From UBA1429 sp964482225 (GTDB taxonomy: Bacteria > Chloroflexota > Anaerolineae > UBA1429): DNA of 64,000 nucleotides. Positions 1 through 7,202 of this stretch are shown here, in pieces. The stretch's first letter is position 1. Each line of letters opens with the position of its first letter. The position numbers were made by a program, and so were the translations under genes. The notes under the pieces are model-generated. The model saw only the letters and a list, made by a program, of their open reading frames with translations, made no database searches and had not been told where the DNA came from. The DNA lies in assembly GCA_964482225.1 (NCBI GenBank), contig CAYZWT010000003.1, forward strand, positions 1 to 64,000, read 5' to 3'.

Positions 1-69
1 CAGGCACGACGTTTGACTCATTATACGACTTTTCACCAACCAATGAACAGTCACATGTTCGCCAAACCC

Positions 70-98
70 TTGCGCTCCTCGAACAAATGTGCTATACT
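70..98 (+). promoter_or_regulatory. Sigma-70-type promoter of the glycerate kinase cassette
   Basis: A -35 TTGCGC (70-75) and a -10 TATACT (93-98) are separated by 17 bases, which predicts a start near 105 and a leader of about 300 nt before the kinase gene. I see no gene in bases 1-412: the short frames there lack ribosome sites and protein-like composition. Confidence 0.5.
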
Positions 99-215
99 CT
101 GCCTGTGCGGGCGGGGCCCCGCGCCTCTGGCCATCCCAGAGCCCTCCCGCCCCAGGGCAGAGCATGTTGCATTTCAACTACTTTTTTGCCAAACGAACCC
201 ATTTTGGGGATAACC

Positions 216-244
216 ATTTGGGATAACCCCCACTTATCCCAAAT
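216..244. promoter_or_regulatory. Perfect 11-bp inverted repeat, candidate operator
   Basis: ATTTGGGATAA (216-226) and its exact reverse complement (234-244) are separated by seven bases, CCCCCAC. A third, imperfect half-site (TTTTGGGGATAA, 202-213) lies just upstream. The element sits between the promoter and the kinase gene and resembles a binding site for a dimeric repressor of the GntR or LacI type. No regulator gene is adjacent. No T-run follows, so it is not a terminator. Confidence 0.4.
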
Positions 245-412
245 CCCTTGCTCCTGATCCCGTCTCGCTGCCCTCTCGGTGGCGCCTCCGCGCCTACCCA
301 CCCGCCTCGCGCCCTGCCCCTCCCATCCCTTTGACGCCCCTCCCGTTTGGGGCTATCCTCTCCCCGTGCGCCCCGGGGCCGGGGCGCAACACCAAGCGCG
401 AAGGAGAGGGGC

Positions 413-1867
413 GTGGCGCAGAGGATCCTCAACGGCGACGTACTGGCGTCCCACGGCAACATCGCGGGCCGCACCGCCCTGGTCAGCATCCTGGAGGCGG
501 GCCTGCGCGCGGCAGACCCGTACAACAATACCCGACAGCTCTTGCAGGTAGAGGGGCGGCGCCTCGTCCTGGATCGCCCCGAGTTTGAGCCCCGCGACGC
601 GCCCCTGAGCGGGCCCCTGGCCATAGACCTGGACGACGTGGATCGCATCTATGTCGTCGGCGCGGGCAAGGGCATCCAGCGTATGGCCAAGGCCATCGAG
701 GACGCCCTGGGCGAGCGCCTCACCGGCGGCGTCGTGATTGACAAGCACGATCTGCCCCTGGAGCTGGAGCGCATCCGCGTCGTCTATGGCGCCCACCCCC
801 TGCCCGACGAGGGCTGCCTGGAGGGCTGCCGCCAGATCCTGGCGCTGGCCCGTACCCTGACCCCCCGCGACCTGGTCTTTACCGTCACCGGCAACGGCAT
901 CTCGTCGCTGCTCACCCTGCCTGCGCCGGGCGTCACCCTGGACGACCTGCGCCGGGTGACCCACATGATGCAGATCGAGCGGGGCGTGCCCACCGGCGAG
1001 CTGAACCCGATCCGCAACCACCTGGACCAGATGAAGGGCGGCCAGATCACCCGCGCGCTGCGCCCCGCCCAGGTCGTCCACCTGCTGGCCTGGGATTGCC
1101 GCGACTATGATTGGCTGGTGGGCAGCAATGTCTGGCTCCACACCCTGCCCGACCGCTCCACCTATGCCGAGGCCATCGCCATGCTGCACAAGTGGGACGC
1201 CTGGGACGACGCCCCCGCATCGGTGCGGGCGCACCTCTCGCGGGGCGACGCCGCCGCCGAGACGATGAAGCGCGCCGAGTTTGACTCGGGCCGCCAGCGC
1301 ATCTATGGCGTGATGCCCGAGAGCCTGGGCATGCTGCCCACCGCCGCGGCCAAGGCCCGCGAGCTGGGCTTTGCCGCCCATCACCTGCTCTCCGGCATGC
1401 ACGTGGAGGCCAGCCAGTACGCCATCGTCAACACCGGCATCGCCCACAACGTCGAGGCCACGGGGCAGCCTTTCGAGCCGCCCTGCGCCCTGATCAACGG
1501 CGGCGAGATGGTGGTCACCGTGGGCAAGGAGAACGGCATCGGCGGTAGGAACCAAGAGTTCGCCCTGGCCGCCGCCACCCACATCGCCGGCAGCCCCCAT
1601 ATCGTCGTCGGCTCGGTGGATTCCGATGGCACCGACGGCCCCGGCGCCCAGCTCGTCGCCGGCTGTGAGGACATCCCCTCGCTGGCCGGGGGCATCGTGG
1701 ACGGCTATACCGTGGCAGAGGCCCGCGAGCGCGGCGTGGACCTGGCCGAGGCGCTGCGCCGTCACAACGCCACCCCGGCCCTCTGCGCCCTCGATAGCGG
1801 CGTCATCGCCAGCCACAACATCAGCATGAACGACCTGACCGTTACCCTCATCATGGGGCGGAAATAG
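413..1867 (+). CDS. Glycerate 2-kinase (GckA/TtuD, MOFRL family)
   Basis: This 484-aa cytoplasmic enzyme should phosphorylate D-glycerate to 2-phosphoglycerate with ATP. The N-terminal glycerate-kinase domain carries VGAGKG with Lys86 at the position of the family's catalytic lysine. The C-terminal MOFRL part has GGRNQE (377-382) and DSDGTDGP (403-410), both typical of the family. The GTG at 413 was chosen because AAGGAGAGG (401-409) lies just upstream; an in-frame start at 347 has no ribosome site. It is first in a cassette with an enolase paralogue 19 bases downstream, an RraA-like aldolase and a LysE exporter, pointing to hydroxyacid or sugar-acid breakdown. Natural substrates beyond glycerate cannot be excluded. 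Confidence 0.88.
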   Translation: MAQRILNGDVLASHGNIAGRTALVSILEAGLRAADPYNNTRQLLQVEGRRLVLDRPEFEPRDAPLSGPLAIDLDDVDRIYVVGAGKGIQRMAKAIEDALGERLTGGVVIDKHDLPLELERIRVVYGAHPLPDEGCLEGCRQILALARTLTPRDLVFTVTGNGISSLLTLPAPGVTLDDLRRVTHMMQIERGVPTGELNPIRNHLDQMKGGQITRALRPAQVVHLLAWDCRDYDWLVGSNVWLHTLPDRSTYAEAIAMLHKWDAWDDAPASVRAHLSRGDAAAETMKRAEFDSGRQRIYGVMPESLGMLPTAAAKARELGFAAHHLLSGMHVEASQYAIVNTGIAHNVEATGQPFEPPCALINGGEMVVTVGKENGIGGRNQEFALAAATHIAGSPHIVVGSVDSDGTDGPGAQLVAGCEDIPSLAGGIVDGYTVAEARERGVDLAEALRRHNATPALCALDSGVIASHNISMNDLTVTLIMGRK

Positions 1868-1886
1868 CATCCAGAAAGGAAACAGC

Positions 1887-3167
1887 ATGCAAGACGGAAC
1901 CCTGATCAAATCTGTAACGGCCCGGCAGATCGACTCCGATCGCGGGCATCCCGGGATCGAAGTGACCGTGACGACGCGCAACGGCGCCGTGGGCGTGGCC
2001 GTGGCCACCGCCGGCGTCTCCGTGGGCGTCCACGAGGTACAGTTTGCCTACGATGGCGGCGAGCGCTATGGCGGCAAGGGTGTCATGGTGGCCGTAAAAA
2101 AGGTCGAGGAGATCATCGCCCCGGCCATCATCGGCATGGACGCCACCCGCCAGACCGACGTGGATGACGCCATCATCGCCCTGGACCCCACGCCGAACAA
2201 GACCAGCCTGGGCGGCAACGCCACGGCGGCCACGTCGGCGGCAGTGCTCAAGGCCGGCGCGGCGGCGCTGGGCATCCCCCTCTACCAGCACATCGGCGGC
2301 GTCAACGCCGTCACCCTGCCGGTGCCGGGCATCATCTGCCTGGTGGGCAGCGACCGCTATGGCGGCGGCGGCAGCGAGTCGGGCGGCAAGCCCAGCCACG
2401 CCCTCATGTGCTATGGCTATGACACCTTTTCCGAGGCCCACTATGCCGCCTGGCACCTCTCGCGCACCTATGCCAAGGTGATGCAGGAGCGCTTTGGCAT
2501 CAGCGCCCGCTATGGCCATTACTCGGTGCCCCCCGGAACCGTCTCCCACGACAAGGAGCTGTGGGACATCATGGTCGAGGCCATCGAGCGCGACGGCCAG
2601 ACGGGCCGCATCGGCATCCAGGTGGATGTGGCGGCGGGCACCTACTATGAAAAGGACAAGGGCCGCTACGTGGGCCTGTTCGACCGCCAGGAAAAGACCC
2701 GCGACGAGCTGATCGAGCTGTATGTGTGGATGGCGGGCAACTATCCCTTTGTGATCATGGAAGACCCGCTGGACGAGGTGGACTATGAGGGGCACGCCAT
2801 CCTGACGGCCAAGCTCCCCCATGTGGAGACCGTGGGCGACGACCTGTACACCACCAACCCCGAGCGCCTGCAGATGGGCATTGACCACAAATCCACCGAC
2901 GCGATCCTGCTCAAGGTGAACCAGATCGGCACCATCAGCGAGTCGTTCAACGTGGTGCGCATGGCCTACCGCGCGGGCATGGGCGTCATGCCCTGCGATA
3001 GCCGTGGCGAGGGCCCGTCCATCGCCGACTATACCGTGGGCCTGGGCACCGGCCACCTGCGCGAGGGCGCCATCGGCCACGTGGGCAACCGGTTCCTGGC
3101 CATCGAAAAGGAGCTCGGCAGCCGCGCGCACTTTGCCGGCATCCAGGGCCTAAAGGTCCAGCGTTAG
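1887..3167 (+). CDS. Divergent enolase paralogue (enolase superfamily)
   Basis: This 426-aa protein aligns with enolase over its whole length. It keeps the three metal-ligand motifs (DVAAG with Asp247, MEDPLDE with Glu292, VGDD with Asp318/319) and the general-base lysine in LLKVNQIG (Lys343). Other hallmarks are changed: the GDEGGFAP loop with the second catalytic Glu reads YGHYSVPPG, SHRSGET reads CDSRGEG, SGASTG reads AGVSVG, and the DIQEF segment is lost. Canonical 2-phosphoglycerate dehydration is therefore doubtful. Its place directly after a glycerate 2-kinase suggests a related phosphorylated or hydroxyacid substrate. It is probably not the housekeeping enolase, which would be elsewhere in the genome. 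Confidence 0.8.
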   Translation: MQDGTLIKSVTARQIDSDRGHPGIEVTVTTRNGAVGVAVATAGVSVGVHEVQFAYDGGERYGGKGVMVAVKKVEEIIAPAIIGMDATRQTDVDDAIIALDPTPNKTSLGGNATAATSAAVLKAGAAALGIPLYQHIGGVNAVTLPVPGIICLVGSDRYGGGGSESGGKPSHALMCYGYDTFSEAHYAAWHLSRTYAKVMQERFGISARYGHYSVPPGTVSHDKELWDIMVEAIERDGQTGRIGIQVDVAAGTYYEKDKGRYVGLFDRQEKTRDELIELYVWMAGNYPFVIMEDPLDEVDYEGHAILTAKLPHVETVGDDLYTTNPERLQMGIDHKSTDAILLKVNQIGTISESFNVVRMAYRAGMGVMPCDSRGEGPSIADYTVGLGTGHLREGAIGHVGNRFLAIEKELGSRAHFAGIQGLKVQR

Positions 3168-3194
3168 CATCGTGCTGGCGACCTATGCCACGTC

Positions 3195-3224
3195 CCCCTC
3201 TCCCATGCGCGCATGGGAGAGGGG
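3195..3224. repeat. Perfect 30-bp palindrome, REP-like element
   Basis: Two 15-base arms, beginning CCCCTCTCCC and ending GGGAGAGGGG, form an uninterrupted palindrome between the enolase-like and RraA-like genes. A related 26-bp palindrome with the same CCCTCTCCC/GGGAGAGGG core lies at 39136-39161. Elements of this type are scattered through many high-GC genomes. No T-run follows on either strand. Confidence 0.6.
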
Positions 3225-3310
3225 AGAGGGCCCTGCCCACCGCATAGACCGCCGCCTTGGCGCCCACTCCGAGTCCAAGTGACGACACGACCCTTTGGAA
3301 GGAGACTCGT

Positions 3311-4030
3311 ATGCCCACCGATCAAGAGCTGCTCGAGGCCCTAAAAGAGTTCGACACGCCCTCCATCACCAACGTGCTGGCCACCTATCCCAAGAACCCC
3401 CTCTGCCTGGGGCTGTATAACCCGTGGACGATGAACTGGTACACCGATGCCAGCCTGCGCTGCTGGTATCCCGAGCTGGGGCGCACCGTAGGCTATGCCG
3501 TTACCTGCGTCTATGGCCTGCCCGACCCGAACTATGCGCGGCTCTCCCTGGCCGACGTGGTTGACGCCATGGCCGTCTCGCCCCAGCCGACGATCTTTGT
3601 GTTCGAGCAGCGCTTTCCCCCCGAGATCGCCAACAAGGTGGGGCTCTCCGGCGGCAACATGACCACTGCCATGCAGACCGCCGGTTGCGTGGGCGCCATC
3701 ACCAACGGCCCCTCCCGCGACATTGACGAGATCCGGCCCATGGGGTTCCAGTATCTCACCAGTGGCGTGTGCGCCGGCCACGGCGACATGGCGATCCACG
3801 CCGTGAACGTGCCCGTCTCCATCGCGGGCATGGACGTGGCCCCCGGCGAGATCGTCCATATGGACGAGAACGGCGCGTGTAAGTTCCCCGCCCGCTACCT
3901 GGCCGATGTGCTGGATCGGGTCACGCGCCTGCGCGACCAGGAGGCCGAGCACATGGCGCGCCTGCGCACCGCCACCAACGCTATCGAGGTGCGCGACATC
4001 CTGGCGGGCGGGAATTACGGGAGGCGCTAA
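3311..4030 (+). CDS. RraA-family aldolase/dimethylmenaquinone methyltransferase-like protein
   Basis: This 239-aa protein belongs to the RraA/HMG-aldolase fold family. The core GCVGAITNGPSRDIDEI segment followed by a GDMAIHAVNVPVSIAG stretch and PGEIVHMDENG matches the family signature, whose Arg-Asp pair helps bind metal and pyruvate-enolate. Family members cleave 4-hydroxy-4-methyl-2-oxoglutarate or related acids to pyruvate, or decarboxylate oxaloacetate; some are RNase E inhibitors. Beside a glycerate kinase and an enolase paralogue, an aldolase or decarboxylase role in an acid-catabolic route is more likely. The ATG at 3311 follows GGAAGGAG (3298-3305). The old annotation menG is not supported by context. 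Confidence 0.8.
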   Translation: MPTDQELLEALKEFDTPSITNVLATYPKNPLCLGLYNPWTMNWYTDASLRCWYPELGRTVGYAVTCVYGLPDPNYARLSLADVVDAMAVSPQPTIFVFEQRFPPEIANKVGLSGGNMTTAMQTAGCVGAITNGPSRDIDEIRPMGFQYLTSGVCAGHGDMAIHAVNVPVSIAGMDVAPGEIVHMDENGACKFPARYLADVLDRVTRLRDQEAEHMARLRTATNAIEVRDILAGGNYGRR

Positions 4031-4056
4031 CCACGAGCGAGGGAGTTGACCTCTCG

Positions 4057-4659
4057 TTGCTGTTGCGGGGGCTCGTCATCGGGCTCTCCATCGCCGCGCC
4101 GGTGGGGCCCATTGGCGTGCTGTGTATGCGGCGCACCCTGGCCGAGGGGCGCGCCACGGGGTTCGCCTCCGGCCTGGGCGCCGCCACCGCCGACGCCGTC
4201 TATGGCTGCATCGCCGGGTTCGGCTTGACCTTTGTCTCGACCTTTCTGGTGGGGCAACAGACCTGGCTGCGCCTCGTCGGCGGCCTGTTCCTCTGCTACC
4301 TGGGCATCAAGACGCTGCTGGCCCGCCCCGCCGAGGAGGCTGCCCCGGCCGGGCGGGGTGGGCTGGCGGCGGCCTACGCCTCCACCTTTGCCCTGACCCT
4401 GACGAACCCGATGACGATCCTCTCCTTTGTGGCCATCTTTTCCGGGCTGGGCCTGGCCAGCGCCGCCGGCGACTATGCGGCGGCCAGCACGCTGGTGCTG
4501 GGGGTCTTCCTGGGCTCGGCGCTCTGGTGGCTCGCTCTGAGCGGGGGCGTCGGCATGTTTCGTTCGCGTTTCAACGCCCGGAGCCTGCTCTGGGTCAACC
4601 GGCTTTCGGGCGTGGTGATCACGATGTTCGGGTTGGTGGCGCTGGCAGGGGCGGTGTAG
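4057..4659 (+). CDS. LysE/RhtB-family exporter
   Basis: This 200-aa integral membrane protein has about six hydrophobic segments and the LysE-family opening LVIGLSIAAPVGPIGVLCMRR, whose Pro-Val-Gly-Pro element is characteristic. Such proteins export amino acids or small metabolites across the cytoplasmic membrane. The TTG at 4057 was chosen with GAGGGAG (4039-4045) upstream; the frame has no better start. It lies 26 bases after the aldolase gene and is probably the last gene of the same transcript, so it may export an intermediate or the inducing acid. Confidence 0.8.
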   Translation: MLLRGLVIGLSIAAPVGPIGVLCMRRTLAEGRATGFASGLGAATADAVYGCIAGFGLTFVSTFLVGQQTWLRLVGGLFLCYLGIKTLLARPAEEAAPAGRGGLAAAYASTFALTLTNPMTILSFVAIFSGLGLASAAGDYAAASTLVLGVFLGSALWWLALSGGVGMFRSRFNARSLLWVNRLSGVVITMFGLVALAGAV

Positions 4660-4811
4660 GAGGGGGAACGGGAACCTGACTGTAACGTACCTGCCTCTGT
4701 CCGACGCCGCTATCCTGGTGCTGCGCTAGAGCCATTGAGGTGAGGCATGTATGTGAGATCGAATGGGAGAACATGCCCGTCATATTATTCCTCGCAGTCT
4801 CTTGACACATC

Positions 4812-4820
4812 TGGTATAAT
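4812..4820 (+). promoter_or_regulatory. Extended -10 promoter of the protease cassette
   Basis: TGGTATAAT (4812-4820) is an exact extended -10 element, and transcription should begin near 4827, about 40 bases ahead of the first gene. The TTGACA at 4802-4807 is too close (7 bases) to serve as its -35. Confidence 0.5.
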
Positions 4821-4866
4821 GAGTGTGATGATCTGCATTTCTTGGGAATGCGGGAGGGGGTGCAAC

Positions 4867-5106
4867 GTGTTCACGGAGGAGCTCGATTTCTTTATCGAGA
4901 ACCAGGAGCAGTTGGTTAAGCAGTTTCTTGGCAAAATTCTTGTACTGAAAGGGCGCCAGGTGGTAGGAGTATATGATACGAACCTGGAGGCTTACCTCAG
5001 TGCCCAGGAGCAGTATCCTCTAGGCACATTCATGTTACAGCCCTGCAAGCCAGGTCCTGACGCCTACACGGTGACTATCAATTCCACACAGATTGTCCTT
5101 GGGTGA
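4867..5106 (+). CDS. Small DUF5678-like protein
   Basis: This 79-aa protein has the pattern of small DUF5678-type proteins: an N-terminal acidic helix (FTEELDFFIENQEQLVKQF), then GKILVLKGRQVVGVYDTNLEAYLSA and a beta-strand-rich tail. The biochemical role of this family is not established. GTG at 4867 follows a strong purine run (4851-4860); the frame upstream has no ribosome site. Base composition is lower in GC than the left-hand genes. It is closely followed by a retropepsin-like gene, a pairing that suggests a conserved partner. Family assignment is by pattern only. Confidence 0.6.
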   Translation: MFTEELDFFIENQEQLVKQFLGKILVLKGRQVVGVYDTNLEAYLSAQEQYPLGTFMLQPCKPGPDAYTVTINSTQIVLG

Positions 5107-5110
5107 CGCT

Positions 5111-5704
5111 GTGTTGTCCAGGAATCGCGGGTCATTCGACGCCTTTACAGTCAGATACACAAGTATTAGCAATCGCATAACTACACCCGTTCACGTTTGG
5201 GCTGCTTTTGATCCGATCCAGACACCTACCACTCCTGAACTCTACGCTGAGACCGTAGCCCTATGGGATACAGGCGCGACAGCGAGTATGATCACCCGAG
5301 ATACCGCTGAGAAGCTTGATCTGGTGGCTACAGGCTCGACTCTGATTCACCACGCAGCAGGCGTAGGTCAAGCCAATACGTACATTGTCAACATTGGACT
5401 ACCCAATCGTGTCATGGTGGTGGGAGTCTCGGCAGTAGAGTGCGCTGAGGCCAACGGTCAGTTTGGGCTGATCGTTGGTATGGACATTATATCTAGAGGC
5501 GATTTAGCTATTACCAACCTGAACAACGCAACTTGGGTCAGCTTTCGCATACCGTCAATGCAGCAGATGGACTATGTTCTCGAGTGGAACCAGCTAAAGT
5601 ACGCTGGGACACCCCGCAATGCGCCCTGCCCGTGCGGCGCGAAGGATGTGCGCGGTAGGCCAATCAAGTATAAGTTCTGCCATGGTCGTTCTACAATACC
5701 TTGA
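5111..5704 (+). CDS. Retropepsin-like aspartic protease with SEC-C-like tail
   Basis: The 197-aa product contains ALWDTGATASMIT (Asp53 from the GTG at 5111), the Asp-Thr-Gly active-site motif of single-domain retroviral-type aspartic proteases, which act as homodimers. A second family element, GLIVGMDIISRGDLAITN, corresponds to the conserved Gly-Met-Asp segment. The C-terminus NAPCPCGAKDVRGRPIKYKFCHGR resembles the zinc-binding SEC-C motif (CxC...C/H). There is no signal peptide, so the protein is probably cytoplasmic. In-frame TTG codons at 5093 and 5099 are alternative starts that would overlap the preceding gene. The substrate is unknown; the neighbouring protease gene suggests a shared proteolytic task. 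Confidence 0.75.
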   Translation: MLSRNRGSFDAFTVRYTSISNRITTPVHVWAAFDPIQTPTTPELYAETVALWDTGATASMITRDTAEKLDLVATGSTLIHHAAGVGQANTYIVNIGLPNRVMVVGVSAVECAEANGQFGLIVGMDIISRGDLAITNLNNATWVSFRIPSMQQMDYVLEWNQLKYAGTPRNAPCPCGAKDVRGRPIKYKFCHGRSTIP

Positions 5705-5794
5705 TGAATAGGGCAGCACGACTTTTCGCACTGCCGGGAATACCAGATGAGGGCGGTTGGGCATATAGGGCCGAGGTAAACAAGGAGAGAGCAC

Positions 5795-6814
5795 TTGGAG
5801 ATGGAGCAAGACTCTTCTACGGCGCAGGAGCCAAAGGGATTACTCGCCGCTATTCAACAGTTGCTGACTGAGTCCCATTGCGAGGCCGCTTTCTACGCCG
5901 GAGCGCTGTATCGGGACAACGTCTACGATTTTTTGGAGCTTATTGACTCTGAACCTGCCCAGAGTAAGCACCTTTTCTTCATTTTGACGACACCGGGTGG
6001 GGACGCTGACGCTGCCTATATTCTTGCACAGGGCTTGCGCAGTCGCTACGATGAGTTCACGCTCGGAGTCTTTGGGTACTGCAAGAGTGCTGGAACACTG
6101 GTAGCCCTAGGCGCTCGCTCATTGGTCATGTCTCCTGATGGCGAGTTGGGGCCGATAGATGTTCAGCTCATCAAAGATGATGAGCTTATTCGGCGCAATT
6201 CGGGTCTGGATATTCTCTGGGCGTTGCAGGTACTGAGCCGTGAGCATTTTCGTGTCTTTGAGGAAGCATTTCTCTCGATTATCAGCAGAAGCCAAGGGTT
6301 TATCAGTACGCTAAGGGCGATGGAGATAGCTACACAATTAGCTACTGGCCTTATTGGACCCATAGCGGAACAAATGGAACCCATAAAGCTCGGAGAAATA
6401 CAACGTTCTCTCGATATAACAGGAGAGTATGCTAAGCGTCTTGGTGCATCGGACCACACACTGAATCAACTTCTCAATGGCTACCCTTGCCACTCGTTTG
6501 TTATTGACTTCGGTGAGGCGTGCAAGATCGGTTTCCCCGTTCGGCCTCCTTCTCAGTGTGAACTGGAGTTCTATAGGGCAATCGTTGATCAGTTTGGCAA
6601 GGGGATATTTCGAAACCCAGATACTCAGAGACCGCTTATTCTAATTGGTCGCCAGATCAGCAACACACAAAGGAGAACTGGTGATGTCACAGAAGATAAG
6701 GGATGTGCGTCCGGCGAACATAGCATACCAACCACGCAAGAGCTCGTTCCCCATGACCCGAGAACCGAAGATACTGCCACCCGCGAAGCCGCATCCTCTC
6801 AGTCCGAAGCATAA
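5795..6814 (+). CDS. SDH/ClpP-fold serine protease (serine dehydrogenase proteinase family)
   Basis: This 339-aa protein matches the SDH proteinase branch of the ClpP/crotonase fold: FILTTPGGDADAAYILAQ, then YCKSAGTLVALGAR with nucleophile Ser98, then a SPDGELGPIDVQL segment. There is no signal peptide or clear membrane segment. Family members are cytoplasmic or membrane-associated peptidases with poorly known substrates. The TTG at 5795 is preferred because AAGGAG (5782-5787) lies seven bases before it; an ATG at 5801 is also in frame. The last 40 or so residues are low-complexity and overlap a small ORF in another frame, so the tail may be weakly constrained. Confidence 0.75.
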   Translation: MEMEQDSSTAQEPKGLLAAIQQLLTESHCEAAFYAGALYRDNVYDFLELIDSEPAQSKHLFFILTTPGGDADAAYILAQGLRSRYDEFTLGVFGYCKSAGTLVALGARSLVMSPDGELGPIDVQLIKDDELIRRNSGLDILWALQVLSREHFRVFEEAFLSIISRSQGFISTLRAMEIATQLATGLIGPIAEQMEPIKLGEIQRSLDITGEYAKRLGASDHTLNQLLNGYPCHSFVIDFGEACKIGFPVRPPSQCELEFYRAIVDQFGKGIFRNPDTQRPLILIGRQISNTQRRTGDVTEDKGCASGEHSIPTTQELVPHDPRTEDTATREAASSQSEA

Positions 6815-6893
6815 TCTGGAATCAGAAAATCGAGATGGGACCTTGGTTATTTCCGTTGGAGATGATAATAAAGTAGAGCTTATACGCCGCTAA
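6684..6893 (+). CDS. Small overlapping ORF, unknown
   Basis: This 69-aa frame starts at ATG 6684 with AAGGAGA (6670-6676) in front and overlaps the 3' end of the protease gene by 131 bases in another frame. The protein is basic and proline-rich in its first half (several Pro-Lys pairs) and ends with a short beta-like segment (GTLVISVGDDNKVELIRR). The good ribosome site and the low-complexity protease tail in the overlapping frame favour real translation. No family is recognised. Confidence 0.45.
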   Translation: MSQKIRDVRPANIAYQPRKSSFPMTREPKILPPAKPHPLSPKHNLESENRDGTLVISVGDDNKVELIRR

Positions 6894-6913
6894 CCTCAGA
6901 AGAGAGCATTTCA

Positions 6914-6955
6914 GAGGAGTGTCACGCAATACTTGGAAGAAAGATGACACTCCTC
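6914..6955. terminator. 11-bp inverted repeat after the protease cassette
   Basis: GAGGAGTGTCA (6914-6924) and its exact complement (6945-6955) flank a 20-base loop. It sits 20 bases after the last ORF of the cassette. The trailing sequence (GGTCATTATT) is only moderately T-rich, so termination is weak or protein-aided. The remainder of 6894-7202 holds no gene that I can support. Confidence 0.35.
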
Positions 6956-7202
6956 GGTCATTATTCGCACTCTGCACTTGGCCTGTGCTTTCAGCGTGTA
7001 CCTTGAGGTGGGCATGCTGCTCTTTCGAGGCTCTGCATCACCGTGAAACATCACAGATTCGGTACGCACACCTTTTGCGCGGTGCTTGGTGTCGTCTGGA
7101 TGTTTCGCGCTCTATAAACCTAAACCGATTGAGGCCGGTTGTGCTTGTTCCTCCCTCACTATTTTTCATTGTGAGGCTGCTTCCCCACACGGAGCACCCG
7201 CC

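Noticed and set aside
353..3131. Long minus-strand frames (551 and 426 codons) opposite the kinase and enolase-like genes
   Set aside because: They are antisense shadows of high-GC coding sequence: repetitive Gly/Ala/His/Val composition, no ribosome sites, no family match.
4802..4807. TTGACA as the -35 of the protease-cassette promoter
   Set aside because: It is only seven bases from the TATAAT; an extended -10 element explains the promoter better.
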